From positions 27,401 through 91,400 of the forward strand of contig JAAUUT010000008.1 in assembly GCA_012031035.1 (NCBI GenBank): a DNA stretch of 64,000 nucleotides, read 5' to 3'. The notes below the pieces were generated by a model. It searched no databases. It saw only the letters and a program-made list of their open reading frames with translations, and was not told the DNA's origin. The stretch is from Candidatus Altimarinota bacterium (GTDB taxonomy: Bacteria; Cyanobacteriota; Cyanobacteriia; Cyanobacteriales; Microcystaceae). Shown here one piece after another: positions 9,230 to 18,790 of the stretch (positions within the stretch are counted from its first letter, which is position 1; each line of letters begins with the position of its first letter). The position numbers and the translations under genes were made by a program.

Positions 9230-9253
9230 GTAGGGGCGAATGGTCATTTGCCC
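9230..9253. repeat. Short GTAGGGGCGAATG hairpin
   Basis: GGGCGAATG-gt-CATTTGCCC forms a nearly perfect hairpin just after the radical SAM gene. Its first 13 bases are the same as the start of the element at 1908. Confidence 0.45.
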
Positions 9254-9362
9254 TTTATACGCCCATTTTTGCTTAGTCAAGTTTAATTTGAAGGATAAAA
9301 CGCAGGCAACTTCTCCCTTGTCTTCCTTGTCCGCCTTGTCTTCCTTGTCTTGTCCGAACTTG

Positions 9363-9701
9363 TTATTTGCCACCTCGCAAAAACCATCCAAATAACGAAC
9401 CAAACGTTCCAGTAATTACAACCAAGGCGATTTGCCGCCAGTTTTTTAACTCTCCAACTTTCTCTGCAAGGTCGGAGATTTTATTAATTGAAGGTTTCCA
9501 TTCTTCTAAGCGACCTTCAATTTTCGCTTGGGCAAGTCTTATTTCTTTTATTTCCACATCCATAACATCCAATCTTTTATTGACTTGCCCAAATTGTTCG
9601 CCTATTTCCGCGTCCATAGCATCAAGTCTTTTATTGACTTGCCCAAATTGTTCGCCAATAAAAGATTTTAACTCTTGTAAATCTGTATCAATTTTCGCCA
9701 T
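9363..9701 (-). CDS. Coiled-coil protein with C-terminal membrane anchor
   Basis: A 112-residue protein. Residues 1-85 are a heptad-rich coiled coil holding a duplicated unit (IGEQFGQVNKRLDAMD, then EIGEQFGQVNKRLDVMD), seen also as a DNA direct repeat near 9580-9655. Residues 90-108 are a single hydrophobic helix (IALVVITGTFGSLFGWFL) ending in RGGK. The layout resembles many small cyanobacterial DUF-type coiled-coil membrane proteins. No specific function can be assigned. Confidence 0.65.
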   Translation of the reverse strand: MAKIDTDLQELKSFIGEQFGQVNKRLDAMDAEIGEQFGQVNKRLDVMDVEIKEIRLAQAKIEGRLEEWKPSINKISDLAEKVGELKNWRQIALVVITGTFGSLFGWFLRGGK

Positions 9702-10062
9702 TATTTAAGCTTGTTTCCTTTATCAAGGCTTCTTCTCTTTTTGCATCAAAATCTATTCCTAGCGCCATAATAAACTATTCATTGAATCAGTAGGCGATCG
9801 CTCACCTCCCAGAGAAATTTTAACTAAACTTCAATCTCCCTAGTGCAAGAAGGCAGAGGGCAGAAGGATTTTTGAAGGCAGAGGGCTTCCGGGCAGAGGA
9901 GCCACTGCGGTCTTGGGGTCTCCCTAAGTAGAGCACGTGGCGTGGCAGAAGGCAGATGATGGAAATAAGGATTCTTCTTTGTCTCCCTTGTCACTGGTAA
10001 CTGGTAACTGGTAACTGGTCACTGGTCACTGAAAAAGTCTCCCGGGTCTTCCGAAGGACGCT
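9702..10062. repeat. Repeat-rich spacer with a five-unit ACTGGTA/C array
   Basis: Positions 9993-10027 hold five exact-length heptamers (ACTGGTA three times, ACTGGTC twice). Upstream, 9846-9955 is purine-rich low-complexity sequence with GGCAGAGGGCAGAAGG units and a fragment reading CACTGCGGTCTTGGGGTCTC, which is related to the element in 31172-31215. No gene or promoter is seen. Confidence 0.65.
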
Positions 10063-10908
10063 TCACCGTTGACATTGGGGGCAATAATGAGTCGAACGAC
10101 CGCTTAATTTTATTCGCGCGATCGCATTTCCACAAATACGACAAGGTTCCCCATAACGACCGTAAACCCACGCGACACCGCCATAGTTCCCATTAATACC
10201 CGTAACATCTCGAAAATCGCTAAAGGTTGTGCCACCTTTGTCAATAGCTGTTTGCAAAACTTCAACGACTGCCGTTCTTAAGCTTTCGATTTGCGCTAGG
10301 GTTAGATCGGTTGCGATCGCGGTCGGTCGAATACCACTCTTAAACAACGCCTCGTCAGCGTAAATATTACCAATGCCTGCAATAACTTCTTGATCGAGTA
10401 AGAAGGTTTTGATGGGACGGCGACTCTTTTTGAGCTTTTCTTGTAGATAGTTTGTGGTAAATTCGCTCGAAAACGGTTCGACCCCTAATTTTTTTAACCC
10501 AGTAATAATCGTTTCTGGGGCGACTTGTGGCGGCACTAACCAAACTTTTCCAAAGGTGCGAATATCGACGAAACGCAATTCGCGATCGTTTTCCATAAAT
10601 ACACGAATTCGTGTATGCTTTTGCACGGGAAAACTTTCTTCAACCCACAACAGTTGACCCGTCATGCGCAAGTGAACGCCCAACCAACCTGCACTTTTAG
10701 CAGCATTGGTTAACTGTCCTAACAAATACTTACCGCGTCGATGCCAGCAAGCAATGGTTGTTCCTTGAATATTGCGATCGAATTCTGATACACAAAAAGG
10801 GTAGGCAAGCGTACTTTTGAGTAACACTTCCCCACCCCGAATAACTTGTCCTTGGGTTAATTGATTGAGTCCCCGACAGACGGTTTCTACTTCAGGTAGT
10901 TCTGGCAC
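10063..10908 (-). CDS. mutM: Formamidopyrimidine-DNA glycosylase (Fpg/MutM)
   Basis: A 281-residue Fpg, of usual length. The mature N terminus PELPEVE supplies the catalytic Pro and Glu, a conserved Lys lies in RRGKYLLGQL, and the helix-two-turn-helix holds GIGNIYADEALF. The C terminus is an intact four-Cys zinc finger (CRICGNAI, then HYCPQCQR). It removes 8-oxoguanine and formamidopyrimidines and cleaves the abasic site. It lies upstream of psaE on the other side of a repeat spacer and is probably transcribed with it or separately. Confidence 0.97.
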   Translation of the reverse strand: MPELPEVETVCRGLNQLTQGQVIRGGEVLLKSTLAYPFCVSEFDRNIQGTTIACWHRRGKYLLGQLTNAAKSAGWLGVHLRMTGQLLWVEESFPVQKHTRIRVFMENDRELRFVDIRTFGKVWLVPPQVAPETIITGLKKLGVEPFSSEFTTNYLQEKLKKSRRPIKTFLLDQEVIAGIGNIYADEALFKSGIRPTAIATDLTLAQIESLRTAVVEVLQTAIDKGGTTFSDFRDVTGINGNYGGVAWVYGRYGEPCRICGNAIARIKLSGRSTHYCPQCQR

Positions 10909-10914
10909 TAAAAA

Positions 10915-10942
10915 ATTATGAATTATGAATTATGAATTATGA
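10915..10942. repeat. Four exact ATTATGA heptamers before mutM
   Basis: Four perfect tandem copies of ATTATGA. They sit in the leader of mutM, six bases before its start codon on the minus strand. Confidence 0.8.
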
Positions 10943-11062
10943 AAAACTCATATAACGAGGCTCAATAATTCATGAATATTGTAGTATGAAGCTTTGACCT
11001 TTGCGCGGGCAAGCTTATTCTCACTACAAAAAAACTCGCTTTTAGATGAATTTAGACGCTTT

Positions 11063-11090
11063 TCATCATTCATAATTGAGCATTCATAAT
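11063..11090. repeat. Heptamers TCATCAT/TCATAAT after psaE
   Basis: The units are TCATCAT, TCATAAT, TGAGCAT and TCATAAT, which is the complement of the ATTATGA family. They lie directly downstream of psaE. Confidence 0.65.
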
Positions 11091-11097
11091 TCTTTAG

Positions 11098-11325
11098 TTA
11101 CTTTTTAGCAGGCGCTTTAACGAGTTCGAGTTCGTGTTCGGCGAAGTTATTAGTGTTTACTCCACCAGCATTGCCGCTAAATCCAGTGTAGTTAACGTTA
11201 TTAAAGCGAACGATGTAAGGATAGATAATGCCACTTTTTTCAACGCTAGCGACGGTTCCCACATCTCCAAACCAATAGGATTCTTTGCGAAGAATTCTGA
11301 CTTTTGCTCCACGTTCGATTGCCAT
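11098..11325 (-). CDS. psaE: Photosystem I reaction centre subunit IV (PsaE)
   Basis: A 75-residue PsaE of normal length: [48 protein letters not shown]. It folds as an SH3-like barrel on the stromal side of photosystem I and helps dock ferredoxin and support cyclic flow. The start ATG has AAGGA about ten bases upstream. The spacer to the DUF6391 gene (11326-11468) must hold its promoter. Confidence 0.97.
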   Translation of the reverse strand: MAIERGAKVRILRKESYWFGDVGTVASVEKSGIIYPYIVRFNNVNYTGFSGNAGGVNTNNFAEHELELVKAPAKK

Positions 11326-11468
11326 AAGTTTTTTTCCTTGATATATCGGTATCGAATCTAAGATTGCTAGTGCCTTATCCCATATAAGATAAGTACCTAG
11401 ATTTTATGTTTCTTTTATAAAAGCGTACTACTGTATTTGAACTCCTAGATAGCTCAAAATTTTAAGTT

Positions 11469-12122
11469 TTATTGCAATTCTTGCCACCGCAAGCTTACAA
11501 AATAGGCAGAACGCCCCCAGACATCTTTAGTGATTGAGATTTCAGCCAACTCCAAATTAAAAGGAATAGCAGTCGTTAAATACTTTTGCGCTAACATTCC
11601 CAAATCGGGTGCTAATTGAGTAGCGACGACGGTAGATAGACCTAATCCGATGAGTTGTTCGATTGGGCCTCTTGGCAAGAGTAAATGCGTGCCTAAAGCA
11701 AATCCTGCGGTTAAAAACATATTGACAGATAAGTTAGTCCCACAGCGGGGGTGTATAGCTAAATTCCATTCTCCTGCTTTGAGTTTTCGCAAAGCCATAC
11801 GAACAGCCCTGTGCAGATCTAAACTATCTACTTGACCGTATAGATAAAATCCTCGGTCGGTAGATAATCCTCCCAACAGGTCGTTGTCTTGTGGATAGGA
11901 ATTTTCTAATAATGTTTGAGGGCTGATAGGGCGATCTTTTTCGCTTAACATCCAAACTGTAGCGTGTTCGAGAGCATGAACTTGACGTAACATCAAAAGT
12001 TCTTTTAATCCAGGAATAAATCCTAATTGCTTGAGTAATTCGCTATCCCAGATGGCTTGTGGCTTAAAAATATCGAATTCCCAAGCAATACCCGCGTTTG
12101 TAGAGGCATTTGTCATAGTCAT
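11469..12122 (-). CDS. DUF6391-type cyanobacterial protein
   Basis: A 217-residue protein with the motif RQVHALEHATVWML near residue 47 (H-x-L-E-H), then RGFYLYGQVDSLDLHRAVRMAL, IHPRCGTNLSVNMFLTAG and a short hydrophobic segment near 135-165. The His/Glu cluster is metal-site-like, but no catalysis is known. The assignment to DUF6391 rests on recall of the HALEHAT signature. The ATG at 12122 and a second ATG six bases later are both possible starts. Confidence 0.65.
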   Translation of the reverse strand: MTMTNASTNAGIAWEFDIFKPQAIWDSELLKQLGFIPGLKELLMLRQVHALEHATVWMLSEKDRPISPQTLLENSYPQDNDLLGGLSTDRGFYLYGQVDSLDLHRAVRMALRKLKAGEWNLAIHPRCGTNLSVNMFLTAGFALGTHLLLPRGPIEQLIGLGLSTVVATQLAPDLGMLAQKYLTTAIPFNLELAEISITKDVWGRSAYFVSLRWQELQ

Positions 12123-12297
12123 TAATTCGAGCCGTAGCGCGATTCGTAGAGGTTCCTTAAATAGATATTGTTCGAGAGTATGGTTATTCTATAGTTCTAC
12201 ATTAGCGAATATTGAAGTTCAGCAGAGAAAGTTTACAAGGAAAAAAGCTCATACTATAAAGAGTCGTTGACTTGCTCTCAAACCTAAAAAGCTTTCT

Positions 12298-12306
12298 TGC
12301 TATAAT
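12298..12306 (+). promoter_or_regulatory. Extended -10 promoter element of argJ
   Basis: TGC followed by the consensus TATAAT lies 35 bases before the argJ ATG. No good -35 hexamer is spaced correctly; TTGACT at 12267 is too far upstream. An extended -10 can work without one. Confidence 0.5.
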
Positions 12307-12341
12307 CTGCTTTTGACAACAGAGAAGGGATCGAGCAAATA

Positions 12342-13583
12342 ATGGCAGACTGGCAAGAGATAGATGGCGGCGTAACAGCACCTAAAGGTTACAGGGCAGC
12401 AGGAATTACCGCAGGATTAAAACCCTCTGGGTTGCCCGATTTAGCCTTAATTTTCTCAGAAACCGAAGCGATCGCGGCAGGTGTGTTTACTACCTCCGAA
12501 GTTCGCGCCGCTTGCGTCGATTATTGCCGCCAGCGTCTTGCTGCTAAAGCTAGTGCCCGCGCTATTCTCTGCAATGCAGGACAGGCTAATGCGGCTACAG
12601 GCGATCGCGGTTGGGAAGATGCCCTCGAATGCGCCCGTCTCCTCGGCGAAGCCCTTCTCATTCCTTACGAGCATATTCTTCTCGCTTCTACAGGCGTAAT
12701 CGGACAGCGAATTCGCATGGATGCACTGCGATCGGGCATTCCTAAACTAGTATCGGCTTTATCTGAAGATGGCGGCGATGCGGCTGCTAAATCGATTATT
12801 ACGACAGATTTGGTGACAAAATCTATTGCCCTAGAAACGACGATGGACGGTCGCCCCGTGCGCATGGGCGGCATGGCTAAGGGATCGGGCATGATTCATC
12901 CTAATATGGCGACGATGTTGGCGTTTTTGACTTGCGATGCAGCCGTTTCTACCTCCCTATGGCAACAAATGCTTAAACGAGCGGCCGATCGCAGTTTTAA
13001 TCAAATTACAGTAGATGGCGATACCAGTACCAATGATAGCTTAATCGCTTTAGCAAATGGTCAGTCGAGAACCGCAGCAATTACCGAAATGGGAGCCGAT
13101 GCCGAAAAGCTAGAAGCTATGCTGACGGATGTGTGCCAGCATTTAGCCAAAGCGATCGCTAGAGATGGCGAAGGGGCAACTTGTTTAATCGAAGTGCAAG
13201 TATCCGGCGCGCCCGATGACGACTCTGCCCGTCAGATTGCCAGAACGATCGCGGGATCTTCGCTAGTTAAATCTGCTATTTTTGGGCGCGATCCCAATTG
13301 GGGTAGAATAGCTGGTGCGGCTGGAAGAGCGGGAGTATCTTTTCATCAAGAAGAATTGCAGATTAAATTAGGCAATTTTTTGATGATGGAAAACGGTCAA
13401 CCCCTGGAATTCGATCGCGCTGCGGCAAGTAATTATCTTAAACAAGCAGCAACAGGAGCATACTTAAAAGAAGATACCGTATTAATCTCGGTTTGTATCG
13501 GCAACGGTTCGGGCACGGGCACGGCTTGGGGCTGCGATTTGAGTTACGATTATGTAAGGATTAATGCCGAGTATACTACTTAG
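12342..13583 (+). CDS. argJ: Bifunctional ornithine/glutamate N-acetyltransferase (ArgJ)
   Basis: A 413-residue ArgJ of normal length. The autocleavage site is the Ala-Thr bond in HPNMATMLAF, where the Thr becomes the N-terminal nucleophile of the beta chain. KGSGMIHPNMATML and GRDPNWGRIAGAAGR are family hallmarks. It transfers acetyl from N-acetylornithine to glutamate in the arginine pathway and can also use acetyl-CoA. It has its own likely promoter and appears monocistronic. Confidence 0.97.
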   Translation: MADWQEIDGGVTAPKGYRAAGITAGLKPSGLPDLALIFSETEAIAAGVFTTSEVRAACVDYCRQRLAAKASARAILCNAGQANAATGDRGWEDALECARLLGEALLIPYEHILLASTGVIGQRIRMDALRSGIPKLVSALSEDGGDAAAKSIITTDLVTKSIALETTMDGRPVRMGGMAKGSGMIHPNMATMLAFLTCDAAVSTSLWQQMLKRAADRSFNQITVDGDTSTNDSLIALANGQSRTAAITEMGADAEKLEAMLTDVCQHLAKAIARDGEGATCLIEVQVSGAPDDDSARQIARTIAGSSLVKSAIFGRDPNWGRIAGAAGRAGVSFHQEELQIKLGNFLMMENGQPLEFDRAAASNYLKQAATGAYLKEDTVLISVCIGNGSGTGTAWGCDLSYDYVRINAEYTT

Positions 13584-13679
13584 ATTTATGGCGTTGCTGA
13601 ATTAGGATATGTATTTTAAGAAATGCGATCGCGGCTAATAAAACTAATCGAATTATTTTCATTTAATAACTTGCGGATT

Positions 13680-14231
13680 TTATCTACCTTCTGGCAAGTA
13701 TTTAAACAAATCATCCAATATTTTATTAGCTCCTGACATACCGAACCCTCGCCAATTTTCTTGGCTGACAACATAAGCTCGATTGTTTTTAACTACTTTT
13801 AAGTTGCTAAAAATCGGATGCTGGAAATAAAAGCTTGATTTTCTTTCGTCAACATCAATAATAAATAGGATATCAGCATCATATTCATTAATGGTTTCAA
13901 TGCTGAGATTCCACTTGCCATCAGATACAGCTTTATGGCGTAAACCAATATCTCTTAAAATATAGGAAATAGTATCACTCTTAGCGATTGTCCAAGTATA
14001 ACCCTCACCAGAAAAAAGTACAGAAACCTCTATTTGCTGCAACTGGTTTCCCAAACGTCGCTTCAATTCTTCAGTTCGTTTTTGATATTGATTTAAAACT
14101 TCCTCTGCTTTTGTTTCTTGACCAAGTAATTTAGCAAGATAGCGAATATTTTCTTTAAAGTAAGCTTTATTTTCCCGATCTATAGCTGGGATGTCAGCAT
14201 CATTAGGTACTGAAACAGTAGGTGCGATCAC
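13680..14231 (-). pseudogene. Ferric-siderophore substrate-binding protein, C-terminal lobe only
   Basis: An open frame of 183 residues that matches only the second lobe of class III periplasmic binding proteins (GYTWTIAKSDTISYILRDIGL, DADILFIIDVDE, ENWRGFGMSGANKILDDL). It begins GTG-IAPTVSV, at the point where the neighbouring paralogue reads YIAPTVVLN, and an in-frame stop lies directly before that GTG. The signal peptide and first lobe are missing, so it cannot be a working binding protein. It lies 11 bases after the intact paralogue, suggesting tandem duplication followed by deletion. Confidence 0.7.
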
Positions 14232-14242
14232 TCATCCACCAA

Positions 14243-15211
14243 CTACTTTTGACCACACCCATTAACAAGGTATTTTTCTAAGTCATCAAGGATGGCATTA
14301 ATCGCAAAAATATCTGGATTATCCCAATGCTTGTCGACAACATAAACTTTATTTTGTTGAACAACTTCGAGGTGTAACCATAAAGGACTTTGTTTGAGCT
14401 TATTTAACGTCTTCTTATCATCTTCCCTTTCCGAAGATACAACGAAGAGAACATCCCCATCAATATCAGATATTTTTTCCTTAGATATTAGAGTGTTGAT
14501 ATAGAATAAATTGTGTGATTTAGGACGTTGTAAACCAATATCCTTCAACACTGACCAGGAGAAATGCTTTTCTCCATAAGCCCCAATGCCATATTCTGAA
14601 GATATATCGGCAATAGATACCTCCATAGTTTTGCAGCGATCGGCCAAAGTTTGCTTCAATTTTTCCACCCGTTTCCAATACCGATCGATCAATTTGCGAC
14701 CCACTTCTTGTTTATCCAACACCTGGGCGAGTTCCTCTAACATCTCTGTCCAGAGAGGTGGTGTATTGAGAACAACTGTAGGTGCAATATAGGACAGCTG
14801 TTTGTAAATACCTTTCAACTCAGAGCCAGAAATAATTAGGTCTGGTTTAAGTCTCAAAATCTTTTCTATATTCGGACTATTATAACTCCCAATAGATTCT
14901 ATTCGGTCTGCTTTACCTTGAAGATATTTTGGAATAGGAACACGCGGAAAATAATTAAATGCAATAGGCTGGATGCCCAATGCCCAACTATTGGCAAAAC
15001 TATCCAACGTCAAAATTACTACCCGTTGAGGGTTGCGAGGAATGCAGGCGCTACCCATTATATGTTGCACGGTTCGGCAATTCTCAATAGGCTGTTTATA
15101 GCTAGTAATATTGATGTCATGAGTTGCGCTGCAAGCCGAAACTAGCTTTACTATTAAGATACTCAAAAGTATCAGGTGGATGAGGCGGTGCAAAGAAATA
15201 CTCGTGAGCAT
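14243..15211 (-). CDS. Iron-siderophore ABC transporter substrate-binding lipoprotein
   Basis: Started at the ATG at 15211, the protein is 322 residues; a TTG at 15268 would add 19. It opens with a signal ending in the lipobox LVSAC, so it is probably a lipoprotein in the periplasm. The FhuD/FecB-like fold follows: RVVILTLDSFANSWALGIQP, LRLKPDLIISGSE, DIDGDVLFVVSSE, and a C-terminal INAILDDLEKYL. It would deliver ferric siderophores to an inner-membrane ABC importer. No permease or ATPase lies in the window. It belongs to the same minus-strand group as the TonB receptor and the AraC regulator. Confidence 0.85.
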   Translation of the reverse strand: MLTSISLHRLIHLILLSILIVKLVSACSATHDINITSYKQPIENCRTVQHIMGSACIPRNPQRVVILTLDSFANSWALGIQPIAFNYFPRVPIPKYLQGKADRIESIGSYNSPNIEKILRLKPDLIISGSELKGIYKQLSYIAPTVVLNTPPLWTEMLEELAQVLDKQEVGRKLIDRYWKRVEKLKQTLADRCKTMEVSIADISSEYGIGAYGEKHFSWSVLKDIGLQRPKSHNLFYINTLISKEKISDIDGDVLFVVSSEREDDKKTLNKLKQSPLWLHLEVVQQNKVYVVDKHWDNPDIFAINAILDDLEKYLVNGCGQK

Positions 15212-15282
15212 TACTCGAAAGAAGGTTTTAAGGAGAGATGAGGGTTTTGGATGACAGGTTGGTAACAAGCTGTCATTAAAAG

Positions 15283-15311
15283 TAAGAAAAAGCCATTAGT
15301 AAAAATGGCTT
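15283..15311 (-). terminator. Terminator-like hairpin upstream of the substrate-binding gene
   Basis: On the minus strand AAGCCATT-loop-AATGGCTT is followed by TTTTTC. It would end transcription coming from the TonB receptor gene. Confidence 0.6.
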
Positions 15312-15418
15312 AATTAGACGATACAACTGTTTTTTCATCACGCATTTTCCAGTTACAGATAAAATAAAACTGTTTGTGGCACGATGTTGAACTCATGCTT
15401 AACCTGACTGCCAAAGAG

Positions 15419-17472
15419 TTAAAATGTCCAACCAATTGAGCCAGTGATAGTCAATGGCGCACCTCTCTGAACAGAGTTTCTACCGAAGACATAGCTAGCA
15501 TAGTCTATATCAAACAGATTACGGACATTAATCGCTGCATTAAACCCGTCTCGACGATAGTAAAGGGCTGCATCGGTTCGTAAGTGACTGGGTAGTTCAA
15601 AGGAGTTTGCGAGATCGCCCTGTCTTTCTCCGATATAAAACAGACCTAAACCAAAGCCTAAACCTCTTAAATTACCTTTCTGAATTTCATAGGTTGTCCA
15701 AAGGCTGGCTTGATTAAATGGTACATTATCCAATTGATTGCCGACAGGAGTAGCATTATCCTTGGTGACTTCTGCATCGGTATAGGCATAGGAGGCAATA
15801 ATTTTCCAACCGGGTAAAATCTCACCTGCAACATCCAACTCAATTCCTTGACTTCTGACTTCTCCAGTTTGAATCGAGAAACCCTGTGCAGCTGGTAGAG
15901 GATCGGGATCGGGAGTAGCCACATCTGTTTTGGTGATATGATAAGCAGCAATGGTTGCCGAAAGCCTGCGATCTAAAAAGTCTGTTTTTACACCAATTTC
16001 ATATTGAGTTCCCCGCGTTGGTTTCAATGCTCTCCCATCTGGATTACGTCCGACGCTAGGTTTAAAAGAGCTACTGTAACTGGCGTAGAGAGAAACATTG
16101 TCACTGGGTTGATACACTAAGCCGATACGAGGGCTGAAGGCACCATCATTCTGTAATGGTTCATTAACGTCATTAAGTAAATCTTCAAATTTATTGGAAA
16201 TCCAATCATAGCGACCACCAATCAGTAGCTTCAAGTTATCGCTAAAAGCAATTTGATCCTGAAGGTAGACTCCGTAAGTTTCAGTCGCATAATCAATCTT
16301 TGCGCCAAGTGGATATTCAGGTTTTGGAATATTGTAGTTTGGGTTAAAAATATCCAAAACGAAAGCGGGTGTTGGAGATGTAAAAAAAGATAGAATTCCA
16401 CCTTCAAGGTAGTTAATATCAAAGCCTGCTAAGATTTGGTGGGAAATCGATCCAGTATTAAATTTTCCTAGCAAGTCTATCTGTCCAAAGTAGTTGTTTG
16501 CCCGAGTGCCAGAGCTAGGTTCCCGAGAAAAAAATGTGGTTGTTAGAGTTCGGTCATCAGCGAGTTCAAAAAACACTCGCTCTAGAGTCCTTTGATTCAG
16601 CACGATCGCAAGATTATTGCGAATTTGCCAGTTTTCGCTGAATTTGTGGTTTAGGGTTAAGCCAATTCTGTTGGTTGTGACATCGTTTAAAGTTAAATCA
16701 GGGTATGAAGGATAAAAATTTCGAGGTGGTAAGCTGCCATCGCTCAGTAACGGAACGTTAGCTATTGGAGGATCTGCAAAATATCTAACGTACTCATAAG
16801 ATAAATTCAGGTCTGTTCGATCTCCTAATTTCAAGGTAATGGAGGGCGCAATTGTGGTTGTATTGGAGCTAACGAAATCCTGATAACTTCCAGCACCTCG
16901 ATAGCTGGCGATAAATCGATACAATACATTGCCATCTGTTGTCAATGGAGCAGATAAGTCGATACTTGGTTGATAGAATCCGTAGTTACCTGCTTGAAAT
17001 TCGACATTGTAATAGGGTGTGCTGAGGGGTTTTTTGGTGACAGTATTGATCACACCACCTGGTTCTTGCGCGCTGAATAGAACTGAGGCTGGTCCTTTTA
17101 GCACTTCTACTTGTTCAATTGTCCCAATAGATGACACGGAGTAGTAATCATAATCTCGAAAGCCATTGCGTAAATTTCCTGAGTCAAATGAATTAAATCC
17201 TCTGATGATAAAAGCCCCACCGGGTGAGCCAAAGTTCCTAGAACCATCAAGAACACCACTAACGGTTTCTACTGCTTCAAAACGTTTTGGGCATTGCGAT
17301 CGCGTAATACCTCCTGTGGTACAACCTGTATTGACTGGGGAATATCCCGAATCGGTGTATCCGTCCGAGTTGCCGTGGAAGCATTAGGAACTCGATAGCC
17401 GTCTTGCTCTCCCGTTACTACTAACTCAATCTCTTCTCCCTGTGCTGTTTGACCCCTCTCCCGACTCCCCCC
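15419..17472 (-). pseudogene. TonB-dependent siderophore receptor, plug and barrel, frameshifted
   Basis: From 17472 the frame reads the plug start GEEIELVVTGEQDGYRVPNA and IRDIPQSIQVVPQEVLRDRN, typical of siderophore receptors. At about 17280 one base is missing (GTTTTGAAGCA where NVL-EAVETV needs one more), after which the other frame carries GGAFIIRGF, the plug motif EVLKGPASVLF and a complete 22-strand-type barrel ending in IGWTF. The part from GTG 17137 (572 residues) is open but lacks the first half of the plug. The upstream AMIN frame is the same as the plug frame, separated only by TAG-TAA in a GC-rich palindrome. It sits in the outer membrane when intact. Confidence 0.85.
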
Positions 17473-17499
17473 TTACTAAGGGGGGATTTTAAGGGGGGT
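17467..17499. repeat. CCCCCCTTxCTAAGGGGGG palindrome that splits the receptor gene
   Basis: CCCCCCTTA-ctA-AGGGGGG forms a strong hairpin and is followed by a further AAGGGGGG. Read on the minus strand it supplies the in-frame stops TAG and TAA. Related C/G-rich blocks occur at 17811-17845 and 18222-18248 inside the AMIN frame and at 63348-63380. Confidence 0.7.
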
Positions 17500-18480
17500 G
17501 GCGCTAAAAATCAAGCCTTCTTCGCTGTCAAACAACTCTACCGTTGGCTGTTCCTCTTTTCCGACAACGGTCACTAACACCGTATTTTCATCTCGGTTGG
17601 TAACAGTTACTTCGCTCACTCCTTCGATGGGGTTTTCTTGTCGGAATGATTGTTGTAATTGAGCATTGGGGATTTCGGCAAGAAAATTGTTGTTTTTAGA
17701 TATGTTGACAACTCGCAACTGTTGTGCTTTGCCTGTAGGAGTGAGTAAAAGAATTTCAAATCCTGTTTCGGTAGGGTTGAGTTGCACTCGCTCGATGGTT
17801 ACGATTTGACCCCCCTCATTCCCCCCTGGCTTCGGGGGGAGGGAAGAAGGTGGAGTTTGTGCATTAGCATTGACAGGGGTTAAACCAAAAATTAATCCTT
17901 CATTGCTATCAAATAATTCAACTTGTGGCGGCGCTGTTTCTCCGATTACTCTAACTTGAATCGTCTTATCATCGAGATTGGTAATAACGATTTCGCTAAT
18001 TCCTGCTGAGGGTTTTTGAGAACGAAATGGCTTGCTATCTGGTAACTGTAGTTGTGCCCCTTCAATCTCGGCGATAAAATTGTTCCCATCGCTGCGATCG
18101 CTAACTTGTAGTTGCTGTGCCCCTGGAGTTTGTAAAATTACTTCTACCCCTGATTCAGTAGGGGTGATTTCAATTCCTGTAATTGGTATAATCCCTTCCT
18201 GTTTCTCGATACTCTCTCCCCTTTGCAAGGGGGGAGTTGGAGGGGGGTTATCTAGTGTTTGTCCTATAATGCGATCGCATGGAGCGGTACGCGGAGCGTA
18301 ATCGCGACTAACACGAAATTTAATTTCGCTCAGTTGGGTAAAATTTTTACCTTCAACGTTTTTTTTAACTTCCTCACTTTTAGCAGAAGTTGCGATCGCC
18401 CGGAGGGCAGCGCCAGAGGCGATCGCAACTACCATTGCACCCGTTAATATTAAACTTTGAAATAATCTATCTAGCTTCAT
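17476..18480 (-). pseudogene. AMIN-domain N-terminal part of the split TonB receptor
   Basis: A 334-residue open frame with a signal segment and two AMIN domains (GIEITPTESGVEVILQTPG and VQLNPTETGFEILLLTPTG, each ending LFDSEEGLIF-type). Cyanobacterial siderophore receptors often carry such AMIN domains before the plug. Its frame continues past its TAG at 17476 straight into the plug sequence, so it is the N terminus of the receptor rather than a separate gene. At least three repeats have entered it in frame: PPPTPPLQRGES, PPSSLPPKPGGNEGG and a HIP1-bracketed block encoding APRTAPCDR. As it stands it would make an exported two-AMIN protein. Confidence 0.75.
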
Positions 18481-18790
18481 TTATCCTCTCACACCCCAAA
18501 AATTCACTCAAAAGAAGTTTTCTAGCAATTTTTTAGCTTTTGTAGACCAGAGTTGTTGCTCCCTCTCATCCCCCAAATCTGGAGGACTTTGACCTCCATC
18601 TTTAACTGTTACCAGTTATCAGTTACCGGACGACTTGATTGGTCACTGTTCACTGATAATGGGGGGGCGATAACCGCGTAAAAATCGCAAACCTTACTAA
18701 CTAACTTCTTAAGAAAAATTCTTAATTGAATGAGTATAATAAGGGATTTCTATTTTTAATTTGAATGCTCGACGGATTTTTTTCTGAACG
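18481..18790. other. Spacer upstream of the receptor with heptamer repeats
   Basis: This 310-base spacer holds TTACCAG, TTATCAG and TTACCGG heptamers at 18609-18629 and a second set (GGTCACT, GTTCACT) at 18641-18654. An AT-rich stretch with ACTTCTTAAGAAAAATTCTTAAT at 18700-18725 contains an inverted repeat and could be an iron-type operator for the receptor, but I cannot verify this. No gene is seen. Confidence 0.45.

Noticed and set aside
9993..10027. Possible CRISPR array
   Set aside because: The units are 7 bases with no spacers; these are short tandem repeats.
12267..12306. TTGACT/TATAAT as a classic promoter of argJ
   Set aside because: The spacing is 28 bases, too long; only the extended -10 is kept.
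13590..13620. GGCGTTGCTGAATTA as an insertion-sequence end after argJ
   Set aside because: Only one short fragment is present, with no partner end or transposase.
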